A DNA stretch of 64,000 bases from Acidobacterium capsulatum ATCC 51196 (GTDB lineage Bacteria; Acidobacteriota; Terriglobia; Terriglobales; Acidobacteriaceae): positions 434,001-498,000 of the forward strand of contig NC_012483.1 in assembly GCF_000022565.1 (NCBI RefSeq), given 5' to 3'. Under the pieces are notes generated by a model. The model was not told the origin of the DNA and ran no database searches. It saw only the letters and a list, made by a program, of their open reading frames with translations. The position numbers and the translations under genes were made by a program. Numbering within the stretch: the first letter of the stretch is position 1; the number at the start of each line of letters is the position of its first letter. Positions 1 to 7,814 of the stretch are shown here, one piece after another.

Positions 1-174
1 CCATCCCTCGCGTACCCAGAGCTTCGATCCGGGCGCGACTTCATGCGTGCGAGGGCCCTCTAAAAGCCAGAATTCGCCTCCGCGACAAATGAATGCCATT
101 TCGCCGGGGTCAACGAAAAGCCTGAACGCCGATGTAATCGAGATCCACGCAGGTCCGTAGTAGATAGCCATCAT
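1..174 (-). CDS. Partial early phage gene, unknown function
   Basis: The 5' part of a leftward gene that runs off the window edge. Its ATG at 174 overlaps the MuB stop codon as ATGA, and an AAGGAGG ribosome site lies in the end of the MuB gene. A second ATG follows at once at 171 and has the better spacing. About 57 codons are visible; they are rich in aromatic and hydrophobic residues and show no motif I recognise. Position after MuB suggests an early or accessory gene of the transposable phage. Translational coupling to MuB is likely. Confidence 0.55.
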   Translation of the reverse strand, partial: MMAIYYGPAWISITSAFRLFVDPGEMAFICRGGEFWLLEGPRTHEVAPGSKLWVREGW

Positions 175-1172
175 GCCTCCTTAGCGGCGGCGGCCGCCTT
201 GATCTGTTCAAGCGCGTTGGTCAGCGTGCGCACGTTGATGTAGGTCTTGCCGCGATCAAAGCGGTCCTGCGAGGTCGCCTTGGCGATCAGCTCGGCAACC
301 TGCTTTTCAGCGAGCGACGACTTGACGCGGGCGAGCAGATCGCCGACTTCGCGCTGGATGATGGCGCGGGCCTCGGACTCCAGCAGCCCCGGCAGCTTGA
401 CCTTGGCGAGGATCCTTGAGTTCCATTGCTCGAGGTTCCCGGCGAAGCGATCAAAGGTGGTCATGAGATCGTGGCTGCCGGCCAGCAGCAGGGAGAAGTG
501 CGGCGGCTGGTCGAGCAGCTCGCGCACGACCTCAAGCGACTCGAGCGGAAGGTGCTGCGCCTCGTCGATGATGAGGACGACTTGCCGGGTCCGAAATTCA
601 AAACGGATGTTGCTAAACATCCGGTCGATGTCGCCGCTGACCGGGACCCCGCAAGCGATGCAGACGCGGCGCAGCAGGTCGCGCGGCCGGATGCCTTCGC
701 GCGCATAGACGTAATAGGCGCGGCGTCCGTGGCCGTTCTTGGGCAGCTCCTGCTGATTAAACAGCGCGACCTGATTGAGAAGCGCAAAAGTCTTCTGGCT
801 GCCGGGAGCTCCGTAAAGCACATAGGCGACCGCGCGGCGCAGAACGCGCTCGAATGTATCGCGGATGACTCGGACGTTGGCTGTCTCGTAGATCTCGCCC
901 ATGGTCTGCGTGGGCGGCAGAACGGGATGAGCGTCCAGAAACTCATTGATGGCAAGACGGATGCGCTCATCGCTGCGACCGACACGCTCATAGCGGTCAT
1001 TAAGGAATTGCACGAGCGTGGACTCGCCGTATCCGATGCGGCGCGCGAGATCGGGCCGGGTGAGCCCGGTGCGCGCCAGAAAATCGAGAGTTCGTGCGAT
1101 GGTCTGCTTCCGCTGGGGAGCGGTGATCTGCAGGCCTTCCACGCGCTCATCGCGCGTAAGAGTGTTACTCAC
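171..1172 (-). CDS. B: MuB-like transposition ATPase (AAA family)
   Basis: AAA+ ATPase that would choose target DNA and activate the MuA-like transposase. The N-terminal ~70 residues hold an HTH-like DNA-binding region (TRPDLARRIGYGESTLVQFL). A Walker A motif GAPGSQKT follows near residue 120 and a Walker B VVLIIDEAQHL near residue 200. Length is 333 aa, close to Mu B (312 aa). I chose GTG at 1172, which overlaps the MuA stop codon (TAA at 1165-1167). A longer reading up to 1616 only runs antisense-like residues through the MuA coding sequence. The gene is coupled to MuA upstream and to the partial gene downstream by overlaps. Confidence 0.92.
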   Translation of the reverse strand: MSNTLTRDERVEGLQITAPQRKQTIARTLDFLARTGLTRPDLARRIGYGESTLVQFLNDRYERVGRSDERIRLAINEFLDAHPVLPPTQTMGEIYETANVRVIRDTFERVLRRAVAYVLYGAPGSQKTFALLNQVALFNQQELPKNGHGRRAYYVYAREGIRPRDLLRRVCIACGVPVSGDIDRMFSNIRFEFRTRQVVLIIDEAQHLPLESLEVVRELLDQPPHFSLLLAGSHDLMTTFDRFAGNLEQWNSRILAKVKLPGLLESEARAIIQREVGDLLARVKSSLAEKQVAELIAKATSQDRFDRGKTYINVRTLTNALEQIKAAAAAKEA

Positions 1173-3258
1173 TGAGAGCCTCCAAAAAATCGGTTGCGAT
1201 ATCGACCGCCGATGGGGGCGCGACGGTGTTTTGCCCGGCTTTGGGCTTGCGCGCCGTGGGCCGGTCGTTGATGTGTTGCTGGGTTGCGGCCGGGAGCTGG
1301 GTGCGCTCCCGGAGGACATCGATCGCAGGCACGTAGCCTGCCTGGTCCGCGCGCTTGCGGATGGTGCGCACGGTTTCGCGAGCGGCCTTTTTGAGGCGCA
1401 TGCGCTCCGCCATGCTGGCGGCGATGTAAGGCTGCGCAGCGGCGGAGTGGGGCTGGAGCTGGACGCGATGCACGCGGGCGAGCACGCGGCCATCAAGGTC
1501 AGTGACGATGGCGGTCTCGGGCGCGATCTCGTTTTCGTCGTAGTGGACAAAAACGTCGTTGCTGCCGTGCGTAAAGAGATTGGCGCTGCCGACCTCATCG
1601 CCAACCGCGGGACCATAAAACTCGTTGGCGAGCCGAATGTTGCCAGAGTCGAGCTTGCGCTGCGCGCGCGCCCAGAAGAGATGGTCGAGGTTGCTCAGAT
1701 CGGGGATATGGCGTGACTCGACCGGATAGCCCCCGTCGTAGACCTCGTTGGGTGAACGGCCGTCCATGCCACGCCCGCGATGAGGCGCGACGGAGTACTC
1801 GGTCTCGAGCCACGCGGTGCCGAGCTGGATCAGCTCGCTTGCGCGCAGCAGCGGCGAGGCCTCGGCATGGCCCGACTTGATCGCCCGCTGGTGCGCGACA
1901 GCGAGCGCGTTGGTCGCACCCGGACGGCGATAGGCGTTGCCGGTGGTGTAACCGGCAATCACGCGGTCCAGGCGCATGTGCAGCGTGCGGAAAAAACGCT
2001 CGATGTGCTTGGATTGCGGATGGTACTTGAGGCAGTGCTGCACCTCGATGCCGAGGCGGCTGAGGACGCCCAGGCTCTCGACCCAGGCCACGTCCGCAAC
2101 AAACTGCTCGCTGGCCACGCGTTTCCAGACCGGCGCTGCGCCGCGCGCGACGCGCTTGTAGTCCTTGCCGTTATCGACGTAGAGCGTCGATGGCGCGCCG
2201 TAGCGCTCGATGCCGCGACGCAACGCCAGCGCGATGGAGCGGGAGCTGCCCTCCACTGTCCAGCAATAGCCCATGGGCTTGCGGCTGCGGTAGTCGATCA
2301 TCGCCGTAAAGCGCAGGCGGATGGCGGCGTTCGGCGCGGCGCCCTCAAAGCAGTCGTTGCGCACCAGCACGTCGTGGATCATGTGGTCCGAGACCCAGAT
2401 CTGGTTGGGCGCGATGTCGGTGTAGGCTTTGCGCAAAAACGGCAGGTGCCGCTCTTTGAGGGCGCGCTCGCCTTCGCGAGCCAGCGTGACTACGGGCTCG
2501 GGCAGATCGTCTGAGTCGAGCCAGCGCCGGACGGTCGAATAGTGAGGCGCGAGGATGCCGGCCCTGCTGCACCAACGCTGCAATGCCTCATAGGCTGCAA
2601 TCTTTGATTGCTCCGGCTGCAAATAGGCCGCCGCTGTAACGTCCTTCGCCTCAGGATGCTCCTCAAACCAGCGCGACAGTCCTTTGTCTTGCCGGTTGCG
2701 GTCTGCCAGGGCGGCGAGGCCGCCATCGCGCCAGCGCTTGAGCCAGCGCTTCAACGTGCGCGAGTAGACGCCGGAGATCTCGGCCTGGTACTCGAGCATC
2801 CGGGTTTGAGAGGTGACCTGCGAGCCGTCCTTGAGCCGCAGCGCGGCGTAGCGGAGTGGGTCTTTGTCAAAGTCCACGATGGGCTGCAGGACGGCCCAGC
2901 GCTCCTCTGCCTGGCGTTGAGCGGCCGCGCCGACGGGTAGCGTGTCAGGCGCGGCCTTGGCGGGGAGGGCCACCTGCGAATCGGTAAAGAGCGGCAGGCT
3001 GCGCATGGCCGATGCCGCGTTGCTGCAGGCCTCGGCGACGCGGCGCTCGCTGGCAGGCAATGACGATGCCAGATACTCGCGCAACGGCTTGCCGTTGCGG
3101 CCGGTGCGGCCCGTGGCGCGCGAGATGATGGAGCCGTGGCGAGCCTGCTCGCGCAGCCAGCGATCCGTCAGGCCGGTGCGGGCAATAGCCTCCTCGGCGG
3201 TGAGCCACTCGTGCGCCGCGGCCTGCGGAACAAGATAGAGCTTCGGGGCCGCGCTCAT
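1165..3258 (-). CDS. A: MuA-like DDE transposase
   Basis: Catalyses strand transfer for integration and replicative transposition of the phage. At 697 aa it is close to Mu A (663 aa). The N-terminus has a MerR/HTH-like start (LTAEEAIARTGLTDRWLREQ), followed by HTH domains I-beta/I-gamma like (SRTLKRWLKRWRDGG). The RNase H-fold catalytic core shows D in WVSDHM, D in YVDNGKDY and E in KHIERFFRTLH. A Mu-transposase C-terminal beta-barrel follows, then a basic tail. Its ATG overlaps the upstream small gene as ATGA. No frameshift or missing catalytic residue is seen, so the enzyme looks functional. Confidence 0.95.
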   Translation of the reverse strand: MSAAPKLYLVPQAAAHEWLTAEEAIARTGLTDRWLREQARHGSIISRATGRTGRNGKPLREYLASSLPASERRVAEACSNAASAMRSLPLFTDSQVALPAKAAPDTLPVGAAAQRQAEERWAVLQPIVDFDKDPLRYAALRLKDGSQVTSQTRMLEYQAEISGVYSRTLKRWLKRWRDGGLAALADRNRQDKGLSRWFEEHPEAKDVTAAAYLQPEQSKIAAYEALQRWCSRAGILAPHYSTVRRWLDSDDLPEPVVTLAREGERALKERHLPFLRKAYTDIAPNQIWVSDHMIHDVLVRNDCFEGAAPNAAIRLRFTAMIDYRSRKPMGYCWTVEGSSRSIALALRRGIERYGAPSTLYVDNGKDYKRVARGAAPVWKRVASEQFVADVAWVESLGVLSRLGIEVQHCLKYHPQSKHIERFFRTLHMRLDRVIAGYTTGNAYRRPGATNALAVAHQRAIKSGHAEASPLLRASELIQLGTAWLETEYSVAPHRGRGMDGRSPNEVYDGGYPVESRHIPDLSNLDHLFWARAQRKLDSGNIRLANEFYGPAVGDEVGSANLFTHGSNDVFVHYDENEIAPETAIVTDLDGRVLARVHRVQLQPHSAAAQPYIAASMAERMRLKKAARETVRTIRKRADQAGYVPAIDVLRERTQLPAATQQHINDRPTARKPKAGQNTVAPPSAVDIATDFLEALSE

Positions 3259-3458
3259 GCCGACGCTCCGCTCTGTGGCGTGTTTGCAGATTCCAGATCG
3301 TTGAGCTGTTTTTCCAGCCGGCGGAGGCGCTTATTAGCCCGAATCAGATCGACCTTCACTCTTAAAATCTGGTACTGCAAAAGACTTTTTTCGCTCCAAC
3401 CGCATTCGGCCAGAACCGAAACAACGCTGGGACGCTTCTTCTTGCGAGGTGCGCTCAT
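3255..3458 (-). CDS. Small basic coiled-coil protein, phage early operon
   Basis: A 67-residue protein with a lysine/arginine-rich start (MSAPRKKKR) and a predicted coiled coil in the second half (about residues 30-58, leucines at heptad-like spacing in VDLIRANKRLRRLEKQL). Both ends overlap neighbours by ATGA junctions, a strong sign that it is a real coupled early gene. I do not recognise the family. A DNA-binding or transposase-accessory role would fit its position but is only inference. Confidence 0.7.
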   Translation of the reverse strand: MSAPRKKKRPSVVSVLAECGWSEKSLLQYQILRVKVDLIRANKRLRRLEKQLNDLESANTPQSGASA

Positions 3459-3958
3459 AGCCGCACCCCCGAAAGCGCAGACTCCAGGCGTGCGGTGTGT
3501 TCCTCCGCGCGCTTGCGGATGAGGTATTGGCGCCCGAGCTCGAGGAGCTGCTCCTCAGCCGGACCGATCAGGCGGAAACCTCCGCGCTCGGCTATGCAAT
3601 GAAGGAGCTTCCAATCGTGGGTTGCGTGACAAAAGGCGCGCACGTATTGCACCGGAAATCGATGCTGCTCAGCGGCTGCGCTGGAGTAGCTATTGAGCAT
3701 GCGGACCGTGACGCGATCGCCGGTGAGGCAAGACATTTCCTCGGCAATGACCTCGCGGCTCTTGCCAGAGCGGCGGATTGCGTCGGTGACGAGTGCGCGA
3801 ATCGTGGTCTCATCCGCGCAGGTGCCGGGGGCGGGCCACCTGTTTGCGTCGCCGAAGAGCGCGGCTTGATCGGGTGGAAAAACTGACGCCGAGTTCTCCA
3901 GTGACGAGGGGGACACTCCTGGCGGAGACTGAGCTGGCGATGAATACCTCCCTCTCAT
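3455..3958 (-). CDS. Phage early regulatory protein (HTH-like)
   Basis: A 167-aa protein. The first ~45 residues are proline/serine-rich and look disordered. A central region has helix-turn-helix character (REVIAEEMSCLTGDRVTVRMLNSY) followed by a segment around the pair YVRAFCHATHDWKLLHCIAE. Similar small proteins lie between the Ner-like gene and the transposase in B3-type transposable phages. A role as a CII-like or early transcription regulator is inferred from that position. It overlaps both neighbours by 4 bases. Confidence 0.65.
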   Translation of the reverse strand: MRGRYSSPAQSPPGVSPSSLENSASVFPPDQAALFGDANRWPAPGTCADETTIRALVTDAIRRSGKSREVIAEEMSCLTGDRVTVRMLNSYSSAAAEQHRFPVQYVRAFCHATHDWKLLHCIAERGGFRLIGPAEEQLLELGRQYLIRKRAEEHTARLESALSGVRL

Positions 3959-4164
3959 GCGGCCCTCCGCTTCGCTTTCTCGGTCCTACGTCTAACCTCG
4001 CGCCGCACCTCAGCGCTTACGCGCTTCGACGTGCGCTCTCCCCTCGCAACCTGCCGAACGTGCTGCGGCGTAACGCCCAACTTCCGTGCGACATGGGAAT
4101 AAATGCCGTAAATTGCAGAGGCGTGGTCGATTTCGGGGATTGCAGGTTTAAACTTGACCGACAA
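3955..4164 (-). CDS. Ner-like small HTH DNA-binding protein
   Basis: First gene of the leftward early operon. I chose TTG at 4164 because GGAG lies 6 bases upstream; upstream methionines fall in or near the early promoter. The 69-aa product carries a helix-turn-helix (SHVARKLGVTPQHVRQVARG) and a very basic C-terminus, consistent with a Ner/Cro-type regulator that turns down early transcription. It is divergent from the repressor gene, with about 70 bases between starts, the usual arrangement for a lysis-lysogeny switch. Confidence 0.7.
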   Translation of the reverse strand: MSVKFKPAIPEIDHASAIYGIYSHVARKLGVTPQHVRQVARGERTSKRVSAEVRREVRRRTEKAKRRAA

Positions 4165-4195
4165 GTTGAACTCCGATCCGGGGAATATGCAGACC

Positions 4196-4224
4196 ACCAT
4201 AATGCATGCATGCATAAGGGTCAA
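4196..4224 (-). promoter_or_regulatory. Early phage promoter with operator in the spacer
   Basis: Read on the minus strand, TTGACC (4219-4224) and TATGGT (4196-4201) are separated by exactly 17 bases, a good sigma-70 promoter. It would start transcripts near 4189 into the Ner-like/transposase operon. The spacer contains the 14-bp palindrome at 4202-4215. The -35 box also overlaps the ribosome site of the divergent repressor gene. Confidence 0.7.
4202..4215. promoter_or_regulatory. 14-bp palindrome, likely repressor operator
   Basis: ATGCATGCATGCAT is a perfect palindrome and also a tandem repeat of ATGC. It fills most of the early-promoter spacer, so a bound repressor dimer would block RNA polymerase. 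That the neighbouring XRE-type repressor binds here is an inference from position. Confidence 0.55.
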
Positions 4225-4233
4225 GGGAAAAGT

Positions 4234-5031
4234 GTGTCAGGATCAGCGAAACAATTGGACCAGGTAGCGAAGAACATAAAGGCGTTACGCGAGCGGCTTG
4301 AAATGAGCCAGCAGCGCTTCGCCCTCGCACTCGGGGTAGATCAGGGGTCCGTCTCGCGCTGGGAGCGCGGCAAGATTCGTCCCACGCCCGAAACGTTCGC
4401 CCGAATGGCGAAGCTCTCCGACGACGAGAAAAAGCTTTATTTTCTGGAAGAAGCGGGCGTTCCCGCCTCTTACTTTCTAGGCGAAAAAATGTTGCCGGAG
4501 ATGCTCTTCGCCGCAAGCGAGGCGGTGGCGAAGTCGCTGGAGGATAGTAACCAAGTCACGGCCACAAAAGGCATCTTTACGCCGCAGGAGTCGCTCTCTA
4601 TCATCCCCTACGTTCAAGACCCATTGAAGGTAGGTACGAAAGAAGCGATGAGCACATCGAGTAGTATTTTGCAGTTCCCCTCCAGTTGGCTGCCCCTCGA
4701 GGGCACCCTCCAAGCCACCCGTTTCCCTAATCCCGGCATTCCTTATATGTCCACGGAGGTCATTGGCATCGTAGACGTGAGCCGCCGAGATCCAGATCGC
4801 CTGGTCGGCTGCATCGTAGCCGTAATCGGATACGAGGGGTTGGAAGCAATGGTGCTCCGTCGCGACGGGACCACCTATCTGCTGCTCCCGATAGGTGCCG
4901 AAAGCAGCCGTGTGAGAGTTCTGAAGTCTCATGGCGTTGGAAGCATAGCGGGTCGCATCTGCAAATGGATCGGGGATGCTCCGGAGCCGAAGAACAAAAA
5001 GGCTTCACGTAGAGTCACCGGCCCCGCGTGA
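4234..5031 (+). CDS. Phage repressor, XRE HTH plus S24-like domain
   Basis: Lysogeny repressor of the prophage. The N-terminus has an XRE helix-turn-helix (RLEMSQQRFALALGVDQGSVSRWERGK). The C-terminal half, about residues 150-250, resembles the LexA/CI S24-type domain (VGCIVAVIGYEGLEAMVLRRDG) used for dimerisation. Whether the self-cleavage Ser/Lys pair is complete cannot be decided by eye. I chose GTG at 4234 because AAGGGA lies 4-5 bases upstream; ATG at 4210 is an alternative but would lie inside the operator palindrome. The open frame extends back to 3793 but that part is antisense to the early genes. A lipoprotein gene follows in the same direction. Confidence 0.85.
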   Translation: MSGSAKQLDQVAKNIKALRERLEMSQQRFALALGVDQGSVSRWERGKIRPTPETFARMAKLSDDEKKLYFLEEAGVPASYFLGEKMLPEMLFAASEAVAKSLEDSNQVTATKGIFTPQESLSIIPYVQDPLKVGTKEAMSTSSSILQFPSSWLPLEGTLQATRFPNPGIPYMSTEVIGIVDVSRRDPDRLVGCIVAVIGYEGLEAMVLRRDGTTYLLLPIGAESSRVRVLKSHGVGSIAGRICKWIGDAPEPKNKKASRRVTGPA

Positions 5032-5143
5032 TCTCAGAAAACCGCTCATCTACAGAAAGAAGAAATGCGGTTTTGCGCGACTCGATGGGAGATCTGTTAA
5101 ATTTCAACCGCCAAAGTCGCGAGGTGAACAGGAGAGCCTTAGC

Positions 5144-5770
5144 GTGAAATGGAGATCAGGTTGTTCCGCGATATTAGGTACGACCCTTTTATTGCTTTCG
5201 GGGTGCGCGAACAGGAGCACGCTTGCTGGTGTTGAATCGCGATTGCATTCACCTGACACTCTCCGCGCCACCACGTCATTTCCTGCGCGAGTTGCGTCGG
5301 AGAAGGCTTGTGGCATCGCTCCGGACCCCGAAATCCGATGCACACCGGGAAATGTATCATTCGAGGCGCATATTTCGTATGTTCCCGGGAAGCCCAGAAG
5401 TGCAAGCAGAACCATACAAATCGAAGTCACCGAGGATTCTTTCAGTGCGCCAGGCGTTCCCGGTACGGTGCGTCGCGCGCAAGCCGTCCTGACGATCTCT
5501 GAGTTTAAGGATCTCGCACGATGTCTCAAGCTGTTTGAGTCAGAGGGGCGCGCCGACTTGGCGAAGATACCCGGATCGAGCCCGCAGATCGATTTTGTGT
5601 CAGAACAGGGATTCTCCGCTGGCTACTACAAAAGCGACGATGGGTCAGAACGCCTCATCTTCTCCATTGGCGACTCGTCAGCAGACTTTCCGATAAAGGC
5701 GATCCCCGCCGTTGAGCGCACGGTTCAGGCGACGATGGCTGACGCCTACACGCGGGTAAATGGCAAGTGA
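5144..5770 (+). CDS. Prophage-borne lipoprotein, unknown function
   Basis: A 208-aa predicted lipoprotein. The start is GTG at 5144, with GGAGA 8 bases upstream. A signal peptide with a hydrophobic core (ILGTTLLLL) ends in the lipobox LLSGC, so cleavage would leave a lipidated cysteine near residue 20. The mature part has two further cysteines near its start, one in the middle, and no family I recognise. It lies just after the repressor and before a terminator, so it is probably transcribed in the lysogen. A moron role (superinfection exclusion or host benefit) is inferred from position only. Confidence 0.7.
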   Translation: MKWRSGCSAILGTTLLLLSGCANRSTLAGVESRLHSPDTLRATTSFPARVASEKACGIAPDPEIRCTPGNVSFEAHISYVPGKPRSASRTIQIEVTEDSFSAPGVPGTVRRAQAVLTISEFKDLARCLKLFESEGRADLAKIPGSSPQIDFVSEQGFSAGYYKSDDGSERLIFSIGDSSADFPIKAIPAVERTVQATMADAYTRVNGK

Positions 5771-5788
5771 GAGGGAGGGACGAGCAGC

Positions 5789-6016
5789 ATGGCTAAATGC
5801 GAAATCTGCGGGAAGTGGGCTGGCGTCGGACGGAAGCGGCATGACTTCTGCCAGGAAGACTCTTTGATTCCAGCAGCGCCCAGGTCAACCGTCACGGCAC
5901 CGGCAACAATGTGGACGATCGCCTTCGGCGTGTTCTGGGGTATCGTGCTCTTCAGCGCGGCGATCACGTTCCTCGCGCTGATATTTTTCCTGTTCCGCCT
6001 TCTCATCGGGACATAA
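5789..6016 (+). CDS. Small zinc-ribbon-like membrane protein
   Basis: A 75-aa protein with a GAGGGAGG ribosome site. The N-terminus has a cysteine pair CEICGKW and a later HDFC that could form a small metal site. The C-terminal 35 residues form a long hydrophobic stretch, probably one or two membrane helices. It follows the lipoprotein gene by 18 bases and precedes a terminator. Function is unknown; co-expression with the repressor and lipoprotein in the lysogen is likely. Confidence 0.6.
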   Translation: MAKCEICGKWAGVGRKRHDFCQEDSLIPAAPRSTVTAPATMWTIAFGVFWGIVLFSAAITFLALIFFLFRLLIGT

Positions 6017-6036
6017 GGGAGTCGTCGCGCTCCCTC

Positions 6037-6062
6037 ACGGCCCGCGATTGCGGGCCGTTTTT
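6037..6062 (+). terminator. Rho-independent terminator after the lysogenic genes
   Basis: A perfect 9-bp GC stem (ACGGCCCGC, loop GATT, GCGGGCCGT) followed by a short T run. A second small hairpin (GGGAG/CTCCC, 6018-6034) precedes it. It would end transcription of the repressor, lipoprotein and membrane protein genes before the late block. Confidence 0.8.
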
Positions 6063-6067
6063 CATTT

Positions 6068-6095
6068 GATGTTTCCGCGCCGCGCGATGTTTGCG
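6068..6095 (+). promoter_or_regulatory. Direct repeat in the late-control region
   Basis: GATGTTT occurs at 6068 and again at 6086, 18 bp apart, in the gap between the terminator and the lysis genes. A late-gene activator site would be expected about here in a Mu-like phage, but no Mor/C-type activator gene is visible in the window. The interpretation is weak. Confidence 0.25.
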
Positions 6096-6195
6096 GATCG
6101 GTCCCTGTAGGGATGGGCGCGCCTCTACGCTCGATCTATCTCCGGTGAGGAGTGGGAATCCGCGCATTGCGACTTTGATTTGAAAGGAGCTTCGC

Positions 6196-6277
6196 GGAGT
6201 GCCAGAGCCAGGAGCCCCCGGCGCGGGCTTACCCCTTTCGCTTCGCGCGGAAGCCGCGCCGGCCCTCCTGACACTCC
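6196..6277 (+). promoter_or_regulatory. Long stem-loop upstream of the endolysin gene
   Basis: An 82-base region folds by nested complementary segments: GGAGTG (6196-6201) with CACTCC (6272-6277), CAGGAG (6209-6214) with CTCCTG (6265-6270), and CCGGCGCGG plus GCTT (6218-6230) with AAGC plus CGCGCCGG (6251-6262). It ends 15 bases before the lysis gene start. It lacks a T run, so a role in RNA stability, attenuation or translation control of lysis is more likely than plain termination. Confidence 0.6.
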
Positions 6278-6292
6278 GGGAGCGAGGGCGCG

Positions 6293-6805
6293 ATGAATGC
6301 TCAAGAGAGCGACTTTCTGAAACTGGTGGTTCCGGCGGCGCAGAGCGCGATGCGGAAGTATGGCGTGCCCGCGTCGGTGACGATTGCGCAGGCGATTCTG
6401 GAGAGCGGCTGGGGCAAGAGCTCCCTGGCGCGGCAGTGCAACAACTTTTTCGGCATCAAGGCTGTGGCCAGCGCGCAGCCGGGCAGCTACCAGGAGTTTC
6501 CGACCTCGGAGTTCGTGGACGGACGCCGCGTGCAGGAGATGGCGCGCTTCGCGAAGTATCCCACGCCGGCCGCAGGCTTTGAGGCGCACGCGCTGCTGCT
6601 CTCAACCGCGGTGCGGTATCGGCCGTTCATGGCGATGTGCCAAGTGCGCAAGGTGGGCTCAGCCTGCAGCGAGCTGAAGACGTGCGGCTACTCTACGAAC
6701 CCCGACTATGACGACCTGCTGTTCGAGCTGATCGACGAGTTTGACCTGCAGCAGTACGACATCTGGCCGACGCCGCCGGCGCAGGCTGCGGAGGCGGTGG
6801 CATGA
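6293..6805 (+). CDS. Endolysin, GH73 glucosaminidase (FlgJ-like)
   Basis: Peptidoglycan hydrolase expected to cleave N-acetylglucosaminyl bonds during phage lysis. The 170-aa protein is almost wholly a mannosyl-glycoprotein endo-beta-N-acetylglucosaminidase-like domain. It shows SVTIAQAILESGWGKS, where the glutamate is the expected catalytic acid, then NNFFGIKA and the Y-rich lower part (FAKYPTPAAGFEAHALLL). No signal peptide is seen, so export would depend on a holin. It starts at ATG 6293 after GAGGG and overlaps the next gene by 4 bases (ATGA), opening a lysis cassette. Confidence 0.88.
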   Translation: MNAQESDFLKLVVPAAQSAMRKYGVPASVTIAQAILESGWGKSSLARQCNNFFGIKAVASAQPGSYQEFPTSEFVDGRRVQEMARFAKYPTPAAGFEAHALLLSTAVRYRPFMAMCQVRKVGSACSELKTCGYSTNPDYDDLLFELIDEFDLQQYDIWPTPPAQAAEAVA

Positions 6806-7524
6806 CGCGCAAAGAGATTCTTGAGCTGGCTGGTTCGATTGTTACGGTGGTGCTGGTCGCGCTGTTCGCGGTCATTTGGCTGCGGCAGCATGATGCGCAG
6901 CTCAAGGCGCAGGCGACCGCGCAGGCCCAGCGGCAGGTGATTCAGGCCCAGCAGCAGCAGATTGATGCGGCCAAGGCCGACATTGCGAGCACGGCGGCGA
7001 CCTTGAAGCAGCAGCTCGCGACGATTGCCGTGGAGCGGGCGCAGGCGGCGAGCATCACGCCGCAGCAGTTTATCCAGGCCGTGCCGAAGGTGATCCAGAT
7101 CCCGGTTCCGCTGACGTTGACGCAACCGGCGCCGCAGACAGAGACGGTGAACGGAAAGGCGGTATCGATTCCGGCTGCGCCCGAGGTGCAGATTCCAGCG
7201 GCGGACCTGCCAGCGTTTGAGACTTACAAGCTGGACTGCGACGCGGCGAACGCGAAGCTGTCGGCCTGCTCGAAGACGAGCGCGGACCAGGCGGCGCAGG
7301 TGACGGCTCTGCAGGCACAGCTCGCCGCCGAGAAGAAGACGGCGGACGGCTACCGGAATGCTGCCCGAGGCGGATCGGTGCTGCAGCGGATAGCGCGCGG
7401 GGCGAAGTGTCTGGCGATTCAGGGCGCGGCGGCCTATGGTGGCGCGAGCATCGATAAGCGCCAGCCGGGCGTAGGCGCGGCGATCGGGACGGTGGCTGGA
7501 GGGCTGGGATGCCAGATCTTCTGA
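6802..7524 (+). CDS. Membrane-anchored coiled-coil lysis protein (spanin-like)
   Basis: A 240-aa protein with one N-terminal membrane helix (about residues 10-28), followed by a long alanine/glutamine-rich coiled coil (residues 33-80). A proline-rich middle and a second coiled region (about 150-185) come next. A glycine-rich C-terminus could insert in a membrane. An N-terminal anchor with a periplasmic coiled coil fits an inner-membrane spanin (Rz-like), but no partner lipoprotein nested in the gene was identified. Its place between endolysin and holin-like genes supports a lysis role. Confidence 0.6.
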   Translation: MTRKEILELAGSIVTVVLVALFAVIWLRQHDAQLKAQATAQAQRQVIQAQQQQIDAAKADIASTAATLKQQLATIAVERAQAASITPQQFIQAVPKVIQIPVPLTLTQPAPQTETVNGKAVSIPAAPEVQIPAADLPAFETYKLDCDAANAKLSACSKTSADQAAQVTALQAQLAAEKKTADGYRNAARGGSVLQRIARGAKCLAIQGAAAYGGASIDKRQPGVGAAIGTVAGGLGCQIF

Positions 7525-7805
7525 AGCCCGAGCAGGCCGGGAGCTGGGCGCGGCCGTTTCTGCGCTCGATGCTGAGCGAGGACGATGGCGCGGTGAGCAG
7601 CTCGCGGGTCTGCGTGGCGCTGGTGATCGTCTTCGTGCTGGGCTTTTTGACGGCGCTCTTGGCGAAGATCCACGCGCCGGTCACGGTCGAGGAGTTTTGC
7701 CGGGCAGTGGAGTCGCTCGGAATGTTTACCGGAGGCGTGACCGGGACGCTTTACGGGATCAATCGGGCCGGAAACGTGTTTGAGAAGCGGGCCGACAGGC
7801 CCTAG
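7509..7805 (+). CDS. Holin-like membrane protein
   Basis: A 98-aa protein with a hydrophobic helix at about residues 33-52 (VCVALVIVFVLGFLTALLA) and a weaker second one near 68-84. The C-terminus is charged (KRADRP). Size, topology and position after the endolysin fit a holin with two membrane segments. It overlaps the previous gene by 16 bases, consistent with coupled translation. The family is not certain. Confidence 0.6.
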   Translation: MPDLLKPEQAGSWARPFLRSMLSEDDGAVSSSRVCVALVIVFVLGFLTALLAKIHAPVTVEEFCRAVESLGMFTGGVTGTLYGINRAGNVFEKRADRP

Positions 7806-7814
7806 GAGGTAGTG

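Noticed and set aside
1173-1616. N-terminal extension of the MuB frame
   Set aside because: It lies inside the MuA gene and is low-complexity; the GTG at 1172 overlapping the MuA stop is the natural start.
1018-2514. Plus-strand frames opposite MuA and MuB
   Set aside because: Shadow frames caused by high GC; no domain or ribosome site.
3793-4209. Upstream extension of the repressor frame
   Set aside because: It runs antisense through two early genes and past the early promoter and operator.
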